Notes under the pieces: model-generated
Database searches by the model: none
What the model saw: the letters and a program-made list of their open reading frames with translations, nothing else
Told to the model about the DNA's origin: nothing
Program-made: the position numbers and the translations under genes
Origin: Parcubacteria group bacterium
GTDB taxonomy: Bacteria; Patescibacteriota; Minisyncoccia; UBA6257; JACRHW01
Assembly: GCA_016211955.1 (NCBI GenBank)
Contig: JACRHX010000011.1
Coordinates: 1-13,983 of the forward strand
Direction: 5' to 3'
Length of the DNA stretch: 13,983 nt
Shown here: positions 1-5,329 of the stretch, piece after piece
Layout: each line of letters opens with the position of its first letter
Position numbering within the stretch: position 1 is the first letter of the stretch

Positions 1-788
1 GATTTTCCATAAAATCCCTTATATTTCGGTGATCCTTCGAAGCCAGGTATGGTAAATGACGTAGCACCTATGTTATATGGCGCCCCTGGTTGGTCTGCGG
101 TAACAGGTACATCAATGGATGAGAGGATTATAGTTCCACCGGTCGTCTTCGCTCCTGGTATAGTTACCCCCGCATTGATTCTAAAGATTTTACCATCAGG
201 AGAACGAAAGCGGGTTGTTGCAACAAGCCTTTGGGATGCAGTCGAATAAGCATTATAGATAGTAATAATTCCTGTTGCCTTTTTCGTTACCGTTTGTTTG
301 CTTGTGGGATACTCTTTCGTGAGGGTGCGTTTAAAAACAAAAACCTTCGCTGGTATTTTTTGATTTTCGCTATCTACCGAAGTTACTTCTGTTGTAGCAG
401 TTGCCGCCGCCTTAATTGACTTCTCTATTCGTTTCGCATGAATAACAAGAGTTGCTTTTGGGAGCATGACCGTTCCTATGTAAAAAAACAAAGAAATCGC
501 AACGAGAACTGAGGCGGTGACAATTATTTTTTTGCGAGTTTTTTTCTTCGAAATAAACTCCTCATTCTCTTCTTCAAGTACAGATTCTTGTTTGATCTTT
601 TGTTTTGATTTTGTTTCTTTGTGTTCGGGTTTGGTTTTTTTGCGAAGACGACCTAAAAAACCCAACTTTTTGTGTGTCTCTTCCTGTTCCTCTTCTTTGT
701 AGAGTTCCTCAATGGGGGTTTCTTTCTCCTCCCGTAGATGATATGGCTTTATATCAAAAATGAGGTGTTCTTTATCGTCATCGGGCAT
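1..788 (-). CDS. Membrane-anchored baseplate-J-like surface protein, C-terminus cut by window edge
   Basis: This leftward frame is open from ATG at 786-788 to base 1 (262 codons plus two bases), so the C-terminus lies outside the window. Residues 1-87 are very hydrophilic, with acidic and lysine clusters. Residues 88-109 form one transmembrane helix, and the outside part begins with PKATLVIHAK. From about 170 the sequence has the pattern I associate with Baseplate J/gp47-like proteins of CPR genomes: ATGIITIYN, LVATTRFRSPDGKIF, TIPGAK, ADQPGAPYNI and FTIPGFEG. The expected topology is cytoplasmic tail, membrane anchor, extracytoplasmic beta-rich domain. No phage genes are nearby, so I read it as a cell-surface protein rather than a phage baseplate. 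The start has no SD and sits inside the inner arm of an inverted repeat. The reading frame is certain; the family name is moderately sure and the function unknown. Confidence 0.75.
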   Translation of the reverse strand, partial: MPDDDKEHLIFDIKPYHLREEKETPIEELYKEEEQEETHKKLGFLGRLRKKTKPEHKETKSKQKIKQESVLEEENEEFISKKKTRKKIIVTASVLVAISLFFYIGTVMLPKATLVIHAKRIEKSIKAAATATTEVTSVDSENQKIPAKVFVFKRTLTKEYPTSKQTVTKKATGIITIYNAYSTASQRLVATTRFRSPDGKIFRINAGVTIPGAKTTGGTIILSSIDVPVTADQPGAPYNIGATSFTIPGFEGSPKYKGFYGK

Positions 789-909
789 ACCAGGTAGTAG
801 AAATTCGACTGTTTTTTGTCGAACCCTACCTTAGAATTGATTAGTTATTTGAGTTGCAAAAGCCAAGTTACGAAGATTCTCAAAAGTTGAATTTTCACTA
901 CCTGGCATA
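786..909. repeat. Inverted-arm hairpin element, copy 1
   Basis: Two 24-base arms, 786-809 and 886-909, are inverted repeats matching at 20 of 24 positions around a 76-base centre. The left arm contains the start codon of the J-like gene at its outer end. The same two arms recur at 7226-7249 and 7342-7365, where the left arm again carries a start codon (alaS). The arms are distinguishable: both left arms read ACC.GGTAG in minus/plus-related form with TAGTAGAAA, while both right arms read TTTTCACTAC. The centres of the two copies do not look alike. Candidates are a small non-autonomous mobile element (MITE or REPIN-like) or a 5' leader RNA hairpin. Confidence 0.75.
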
Positions 910-914
910 TCTTT

Positions 915-944
915 ATTTTACCAAACAATCGTTGCATAGTACAA
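915..944 (-). promoter_or_regulatory. Possible promoter for the J-like gene
   Basis: On the minus strand, TTGTAC (939-944) and TAAAAT (915-920) are separated by 18 bases. Transcription would start near 908, at the outer end of the inverted repeat, so the mRNA would carry the whole hairpin in a leader of roughly 120 bases. This was seen by eye only and AT-rich chance matches are common. Confidence 0.3.
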
Positions 945-956
945 TCCACAGTTTTA

Positions 957-1067
957 GCGCTGTTCGGAAACATAATATTCCCTGAGCAAAGTCGAAGGGT
1001 TTCCTTAAAGAAATGTAGGCCTTCGACAAGCTCAGGCACTAGTAATTATGAGGTTATCGAACAGTGC
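957..1067. repeat. Long imperfect hairpin containing CTTCGAC..GCTCAGG-type repeat
   Basis: Four nested paired blocks form one long imperfect palindrome: 957-966 with 1058-1067 (GCGCTGTTCG/CGAACAGTGC), 971-976 with 1045-1050 (CATAAT/ATTATG), 981-986 with 1031-1036 (CCTGAG/CTCAGG) and 991-998 with 1020-1027 (GTCGAAGG/CCTTCGAC). The inner blocks belong to the short dispersed repeat of the CCTTCGACAAGCTCAGG type seen in many bacterial genomes; a relative lies at 13950-13966. A run of seven T follows at 1072-1078, so the structure might also stop rightward transcription. The 350-base gap between the J-like gene and the first small gene holds this element, the other inverted repeat and promoter-like sequence, and no supportable gene. 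Confidence 0.7.
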
Positions 1068-1105
1068 CCAGTTTTTTTGACACAGCGGCTTAATCGTGCT
1101 ATTTC

Positions 1106-1127
1106 TATAATACCACAACAAAAGGAG
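1106..1127 (+). promoter_or_regulatory. -10 box and SD of the first small gene
   Basis: TATAAT at 1106-1111 precedes AAAGGAG at 1121-1127, 11 bases before the ATG at 1139. A perfect TTGACA lies at 1077-1082, but 23 bases from this -10 box, which is too far for a normal sigma-70 promoter; TATTTC at 1100-1105 would give a 17-base spacer. The SD is clear, the exact promoter is not. Confidence 0.45.
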
Positions 1128-1138
1128 ATAGTTGGCTA

Positions 1139-1402
1139 ATGAAACAGGAATTGATACATCTTTGCGAAAAGACATATACCCTCTTTCGTTTTAAGCGCAG
1201 AATCACAGAAAAAACACTTTTTGATGTTGCAAAAGCAATAGCGGGTGTAACTCTTTATCATCCAACAGGGCATCCCTTTTTTTATATCTTTGCTCTTGAG
1301 GGAGAGCATGATCTCGAGCCTATCCAGAAGGCTACTGGGAGAGACGATATCAAAAGAGAAGTAGTTTTGGGGCGACACAGTGTCCCCTTTCGGATCTGGT
1401 AA
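1139..1402 (+). CDS. Small protein of unknown function (87 aa)
   Basis: I do not recognise this family. The ATG follows a good SD (AAAGGAG, 11 bases upstream) and a TATAAT box. The N-terminal third is basic (FRFKRR at 17-22) and probably helical. The middle holds a His/aromatic stretch (YHPTGHPFFYIF, about 40-51), then a charged, more polar tail ending in VPFRIW. There is no signal peptide and no clear transmembrane helix, so it is probably cytoplasmic. It ends 32 bases before a second small gene with an even better SD and shares its terminator, so the two are likely cotranscribed. A toxin-antitoxin or other small two-protein module is possible, but nothing in the sequence shows it. The opposite strand is also open here, which lowers certainty. 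Confidence 0.6.
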   Translation: MKQELIHLCEKTYTLFRFKRRITEKTLFDVAKAIAGVTLYHPTGHPFFYIFALEGEHDLEPIQKATGRDDIKREVVLGRHSVPFRIW

Positions 1403-1420
1403 ACACAATCACAAGAAAGG

Positions 1421-1430
1421 AAGGAGGTGA
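1421..1430 (+). promoter_or_regulatory. Full-length consensus Shine-Dalgarno
   Basis: AAGGAGGTGA is complementary over ten bases to the usual 3' end of bacterial 16S rRNA, with GGAGG seven bases before the ATG at 1435. No other gene here except its partner upstream has a comparable site, so this gene pair is probably translated strongly. Confidence 0.85.
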
Positions 1431-1434
1431 AATC

Positions 1435-1656
1435 ATGAATCTTGATAAGGAAAATAGGGCAAAACTCGAGGAACTTGTAAAAAAGGCTGTTTGTGAAGGA
1501 GTGCGACAACATGAGGAGTATGGAAAAACCACTCCATCGATAAATCTCGAAAATCGTATTGTAGAACAGGTGATGGCGGCATTTTCACGAATCACTATTT
1601 CTGCCACCATTGAGCAGAAGGTATGCTATACATTCCCGATGAATTTTAGCCAATAA
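1435..1656 (+). CDS. Small protein of unknown function (73 aa)
   Basis: I do not recognise this family. The start is fixed by a perfect ten-base SD. Residues 1-30 are charged and heptad-like (DKENRAKLEELVKKAV), followed by EGVRQHEEYGK and a second likely helix (NLENRIVEQVMAAF, about 37-50). The last 20 residues are more hydrophobic and contain one of the two cysteines (C10-like position near 19 and C near 63). There is no export signal. It is the second gene of a two-gene unit and is followed after 10 bases by an intrinsic terminator, which ends the unit before the FKBP operon. The small size and helix-rich look would fit an adaptor, antitoxin or regulator, but this is only a guess. Confidence 0.65.
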   Translation: MNLDKENRAKLEELVKKAVCEGVRQHEEYGKTTPSINLENRIVEQVMAAFSRITISATIEQKVCYTFPMNFSQ

Positions 1657-1666
1657 TCGTAATGAT

Positions 1667-1696
1667 AACCCGCCAAGCTTGGTGGGTTTTGCTTTT
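1667..1696 (+). terminator. Intrinsic terminator of the small-gene pair
   Basis: The inverted repeat AACCCGCCA..TTGGTGGGTT (1667-1688) pairs fully in RNA with one G-U wobble and a tiny loop, and is followed by TTTTGCTTTT. It lies 10 bases after the second small gene and separates that unit from the FKBP gene. Confidence 0.85.
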
Positions 1697-1712
1697 GTAG
1701 CGAGGTATCATA

Positions 1713-1718
1713 TATAAT
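1713..1718 (+). promoter_or_regulatory. -10 box upstream of the FKBP-FecR-cyclase unit
   Basis: A perfect TATAAT lies 29 bases before the FKBP ATG, just after the preceding terminator. The -35 region is weak (TTGCTT at 1689-1694, 18-base spacer, overlapping the terminator T-run). Its position makes it the natural promoter for the three-gene unit. Confidence 0.5.
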
Positions 1719-1747
1719 GAAGTAACATTAAGTAAATCAATACCCAT

Positions 1748-2251
1748 ATGAATAAAACATATCTTATCTTGTTTATTGTTATAATTCTTGTTGTCATCTT
1801 TGTGGTGCAAAAATTTAGTTCCCAGTCATTGTCTGGTTATAGTGCGCAGAGTACGACAGAGCAAATAAACACAACCTCGACACAAGCAACCTCAACTACG
1901 GCAACGAGTTCAAAAAAGGTTGAGGAGCCCAAGCTTATTAAAGAGGATCTCGTCGTTGGAACAGGAAAAGAAATTTATCTTTGGAATACGGCTGTTGTTA
2001 ACTACCGTGGTGTTCTTGCTGATGGAGTTCAATTTGATAGTTCGTATGAAAGGGGTCAGCCATTCTCGTTTGTCCTTGGTGCCGGAGAGGTAATTAAGGG
2101 GTGGGATGAAGGTGTTCTCGGGATGAAGGTTGGTGGAAAAAGAAAACTCATAATCCCACCCTCACTTGCGTATGGAGATCGTGGAGTTCCAAAGGTAATT
2201 CCACCAAAAGCAACGCTTGTGTTTGAGATTGAACTCTTAGGAATTAAGTAA
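1748..2251 (+). CDS. Membrane-anchored FKBP-type peptidyl-prolyl cis-trans isomerase
   Basis: This enzyme isomerises Xaa-Pro bonds and probably helps fold extracytoplasmic proteins. Residues 5-20 are one hydrophobic helix (an uncleaved anchor or signal peptide), 25-60 a Ser/Thr-rich linker, and 67-167 a single complete FKBP domain. Aligned by eye to human FKBP12, every active-site residue is kept: Y86, F96, D97, F106, V115, I116, W119, Y142 and F159. It is therefore expected to be active and to face the outside. No lipobox cysteine is present. The ATG has no SD; a TATAAT box lies 29 bases upstream. It is the first gene of a unit with the FecR protein (4 bases on) and the CHASE2 cyclase, and might fold their extracytoplasmic domains. 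Confidence 0.93.
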   Translation: MNKTYLILFIVIILVVIFVVQKFSSQSLSGYSAQSTTEQINTTSTQATSTTATSSKKVEEPKLIKEDLVVGTGKEIYLWNTAVVNYRGVLADGVQFDSSYERGQPFSFVLGAGEVIKGWDEGVLGMKVGGKRKLIIPPSLAYGDRGVPKVIPPKATLVFEIELLGIK

Positions 2252-2255
2252 AAAA

Positions 2256-3467
2256 GTGGTTGGTATTATGATACGTAAAAAAATAGCTATTTTTGTTTTT
2301 GTCCTTGTTGTAATTGTGGGGTTTGGAAGTATTGGGTACAGGCTTCTTCTACAAAAGGAGCAGTCAACCATAGAACCAGTTCTTACACCGTGGATAGAGG
2401 TAGTAATTCTTCCCGTGTTTGTTTCAAACATAGATGGGAGTTTCAAGAGAGAATTGAAAACAGGAGACGAAGTCGGGGTCGGAGCAATCATTGAGGTTAA
2501 AAAAGGAGGTGAAGCCAACATTTATTTTCCTGATGGTTCAATTGCTCGTATAGATCAGGGAACTAAGATTACCATAGATGCTGCCTCGTTTGATCCTACG
2601 TCTAAAACGCTTGTTGTTAAGGTACAACTTTTAATTGGAAGAGTGTGGTCTAAGATTTTTTCTCTTACTACTCCAGAGTCAACGTGGGAGGTAAAAACAG
2701 CAAATGCTGTAGCGACGGTGCGTGGCACCGCCTTTAGTATGTCATCCTATCCAGGAAAAGCAGAACAATTGGCGGTAGGAAGAGGTGGTGTAGCCATACA
2801 ATTCTTAAAAAAGGGTGCCCCTACTGGAGATAAGATAATTGTTGAAAAAGATAAGATGATTAATTTCACAGAAAAAATCGTTCTTAGTGGAATACCCATT
2901 ACAACACTGGTGAAAAATCAAGATGAATCGACACGAACGGAGATCGAGGAAGATCTTAAAAAAGATGAGGTACTAGAAAAAAAACAAGGAGGTTTTTCTC
3001 AAAATTCCAGTGAGTTTCGAAATGAAATTATTGAGGAACATGTTAACCAATCAATAGTAGGTCAAGAAAATAGCACAACAACATCTTCTGAGATTTTTCC
3101 AGAGTTTAAGGAGCTTCGTATCTTATACGAAAACAAGTACCCAAACAAAGAAATTCCCGTTAACTCTTTGATCTCCTTTAGAGCACTTCTTGTGAGAAAT
3201 AACCAAACCATAGAAGATCGTGATGTAACCAGTGAAGTGAAGTGGTTGGTCCAAACAGCACAGAATATCTCCATTGGTACTATCACAAAAGGAGGTGTAT
3301 TTACTGCCAAGCTCGATGAAAACTCATCAGAACAAACCGGTTCCGGAGAGGGGTTTATCACCGCTTCATGGAATGACCCCTCAACAGGAAGTATCTTTAG
3401 AGCACAAACTTCAATTTTAAAAGTTATTATCCCGGAGACACCTATTCCAGAAGGTGCTATAGATTAG
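2256..3467 (+). CDS. FecR-domain membrane protein with Ig-like C-terminal domain
   Basis: Residues 7-31 form an N-terminal membrane anchor, so the rest is probably outside. A FecR domain follows at about 70-185, with the typical GGEANIYFPDGSIARID, VKVQLLIGRVWSKI and VKTANAVATVRGTAF segments. A charged, low-complexity linker spans about 220-280. Residues 283-392 resemble a bacterial Ig-like (BIG2-type) domain: VTSEVKWLV, ITKGGVFTAKL, GEGFITASW. Classical FecR relays an iron-uptake signal to a sigma factor, but here there is no sigma factor or TonB receptor, and the next gene, 10 bases on, is a CHASE2 cyclase, a pairing I recall from other bacteria. It is thus more likely an envelope sensor or scaffold. 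The GTG start, 4 bases after the FKBP stop, has a distant AGGA; ATG at 2268 is an equally possible start. The sequence ends with TAG. Confidence 0.85.
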   Translation: MVGIMIRKKIAIFVFVLVVIVGFGSIGYRLLLQKEQSTIEPVLTPWIEVVILPVFVSNIDGSFKRELKTGDEVGVGAIIEVKKGGEANIYFPDGSIARIDQGTKITIDAASFDPTSKTLVVKVQLLIGRVWSKIFSLTTPESTWEVKTANAVATVRGTAFSMSSYPGKAEQLAVGRGGVAIQFLKKGAPTGDKIIVEKDKMINFTEKIVLSGIPITTLVKNQDESTRTEIEEDLKKDEVLEKKQGGFSQNSSEFRNEIIEEHVNQSIVGQENSTTTSSEIFPEFKELRILYENKYPNKEIPVNSLISFRALLVRNNQTIEDRDVTSEVKWLVQTAQNISIGTITKGGVFTAKLDENSSEQTGSGEGFITASWNDPSTGSIFRAQTSILKVIIPETPIPEGAID

Positions 3468-3477
3468 TATATAAAAA

Positions 3478-5235
3478 ATGAAAAAAGGATTTTTGTTGTT
3501 AGGACTTGTATTGTGTATCACCCTCCTTGTAGAAGGTTCTTTTTCTCATGGTTTCCTCACTAAATTTGAAAATTCACTTGAAGACATCCTCGTTACTCCA
3601 AAGCCATTCAATCAGGATATTGTGATTCTTGCAGTTGATAATGAATCAATCAGCCGTATTGGTCAGTGGCCATGGCCACGAGAAGTGTATGCGCACATTC
3701 TAAAAACACTAGAAAATGCTCATCCCAAAGCAGTGGGGATAGATATTGCCTTTCTCGAGAACTCTCGCCTTGGTGAATTCGATGATGCGGTACTTGCAAC
3801 AACACTTGCCTCTATTTCTTATCCTATTATATTGTCGGCAGAAGCAGACACTCTCATTTTAGATAAAGAAATGTTGCCACGCGCGGGAATAGTACGTACT
3901 CCACTCCCCGCTTTTCTTACCTCCCGAAATGTAACAGTCGGTCATACTAATCTTATTTTAAATCCTGACGGAGTTGTGCGCAAAGTTCCTCTTAAAATTC
4001 TCTCTCGTGATGGCAATACCGTGCATTCTTTCGCTTATGAGATCTTTAATAAGACACAGAAAAATGTTTCTGTTGAAAAAAAACCTGAGACGATACCACG
4101 AATTGTCTATTCAAGAGCTCCCGGCACAATTATAAGGAAACACATTTCGAGTGTACTTGAAGATCCTAGTACTATCGCCTCACTTACCAATAAGGTTGTT
4201 CTTATTGGTGCTACGGCCTCTGATCTACACGATACAAAGCTTACTCCTCTCTCGCGAGGCGTTGAAATGCCAGGCGTAGAGATACAGGCGAACATTATTA
4301 ATATGCTCTCTCGCGGGTATAGTCTTGTTCCCATATCAACGAGAATAATGCAACTATGGATTCTTATTGCAATTCTTCTCCCTGTTTTAGTATTTCGACG
4401 CTTCAGAGGTGTTTCCCAACCGCTTTTTGTTAATATTATATTGGGGGTTTTTCACACCACATTGGCTATAATCTTGTTTGAAAATGGAATCATAGCGAAT
4501 ATTATTCATCTCAATCTTGGTTGGTCCCTTTCTACCCTTTCACTTTTTGGGTATACCTATTTTACGACCGAACGCGAGCGTCGCGAGATGAGAAAAATGT
4601 TTTCGAAGTATGTTGCGACCGACGTGCTTGAATACATTATGAAAAATCCTGATAAGGTTTCCTTGGGGGGTGAGGAGAAGGAGGTTACTATATTATTTTC
4701 TGATATCAGGGGGTATACTACATTTTCTGAGTCCGTGACTCCAAAGGAACTTGTTCGTGTCCTAAATAGATATCTCACTGCAATGACTGAGGAGATTTTA
4801 AAACACAGAGGTGTTCTCGACAAATACATTGGGGATGCGGTGATGGCGTATTGGGGCGCACCCATGGACGATCCTGACCACGCAGATCACGCTATCGAAG
4901 CAGCCCTTGGCATGATCGAACGATTAAAAAAATTCAATGAAGAACTCAAAGCAGAGGGTATGCACGAAATTGCGTTTGGTATTGGAATTTATACAGGACC
5001 CGTGATTATTGGAAACGTAGGTTCAGAGATGCGACTCGAATACACTGTTATTGGGGATACCGTAAATGTCGCCTCTCGTCTTGAGGGAGTGAACAAAGAA
5101 CTTCACACCACACTTCTCGTAGGAGAAAGCGCAAAAAACAAAATCAAAGGCAAATATGCCTTCAAATCCATGGGCTCGGTATCGGTAAAGGGCCGTAAGG
5201 AGCCGTTGCAAGTATACACACTAGATGGATTATAG
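3478..5235 (+). CDS. CHASE2-domain class III adenylate cyclase
   Basis: This is a receptor-type cyclase expected to convert ATP to cAMP in response to an outside signal. An N-terminal helix (about 5-22) leads into an extracytoplasmic CHASE2 domain (about 25-285: VILAVDNESISRIGQWPWPR, VGIDIAFLE, NKVVLIGATASDLHD, GVEMPGVEIQANII). Three helices (291-306, 316-335, 338-362) and a transducer segment (KYVATDVLEYI..P) follow, then the catalytic domain (about 400-580). Metal-binding D409 and D453 are present, transition-state N530 and R534 are present, and the base-selecting pair is K449/T523. The Lys-Thr pair is the class IIIb adenylyl cyclase signature, so cAMP rather than cGMP is expected. There is no SD; the ATG lies 10 bases after the FecR stop. 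No cAMP receptor of the CRP type is encoded in this window. The sequence ends with TAG. Confidence 0.93.
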   Translation: MKKGFLLLGLVLCITLLVEGSFSHGFLTKFENSLEDILVTPKPFNQDIVILAVDNESISRIGQWPWPREVYAHILKTLENAHPKAVGIDIAFLENSRLGEFDDAVLATTLASISYPIILSAEADTLILDKEMLPRAGIVRTPLPAFLTSRNVTVGHTNLILNPDGVVRKVPLKILSRDGNTVHSFAYEIFNKTQKNVSVEKKPETIPRIVYSRAPGTIIRKHISSVLEDPSTIASLTNKVVLIGATASDLHDTKLTPLSRGVEMPGVEIQANIINMLSRGYSLVPISTRIMQLWILIAILLPVLVFRRFRGVSQPLFVNIILGVFHTTLAIILFENGIIANIIHLNLGWSLSTLSLFGYTYFTTERERREMRKMFSKYVATDVLEYIMKNPDKVSLGGEEKEVTILFSDIRGYTTFSESVTPKELVRVLNRYLTAMTEEILKHRGVLDKYIGDAVMAYWGAPMDDPDHADHAIEAALGMIERLKKFNEELKAEGMHEIAFGIGIYTGPVIIGNVGSEMRLEYTVIGDTVNVASRLEGVNKELHTTLLVGESAKNKIKGKYAFKSMGSVSVKGRKEPLQVYTLDGL

Positions 5236-5291
5236 TTGGCATCTCGAATCACAACATATATATTCCTCACCAGTTCGTCACTCAAGCGTGT

Positions 5292-5329
5292 GGGGAGGGA
5301 GTATTTTGTAGTTCGAAATACCCCTACCC
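5292..5329. terminator. Stem-loop between convergent genes
   Basis: GGGGAGGGAGTATTT (5292-5306) pairs imperfectly with AAATACCCCTACCC (5316-5329) around a nine-base loop, directly abutting the alaS stop codon and 57 bases past the cyclase stop. Neither side has a T-run, so it is not a textbook intrinsic terminator. Its place between convergent genes suggests a two-way transcription block or 3'-end protection. Confidence 0.45.

Noticed and set aside
803..892. Integron attC-like site (ATTCGAC ... GTTGAAT order resembling RYYYAAC ... GTTRRRY)
   Set aside because: The left core misses the AAC end, the second copy at 7226-7365 does not fit the consensus, the conserved arms extend outside these cores, and no integrase is present.
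845..1039. Leftward open frame starting MPELVEGL
   Set aside because: It is the translation of the CCTTCGACAAGCTCAGG repeat, a well-known source of false proteins, and has no SD or family similarity.
1077..1111. Perfect TTGACA and TATAAT as one promoter
   Set aside because: The spacer would be 23 bases, outside the 16-19 base range for sigma-70 promoters; only the -10 box is kept as support.
1136..1408. Leftward open frame opposite the first small gene
   Set aside because: It lacks an SD and terminator, has an odd Cys-rich composition, and the rightward frame has SD, promoter-like box and a shared terminator.
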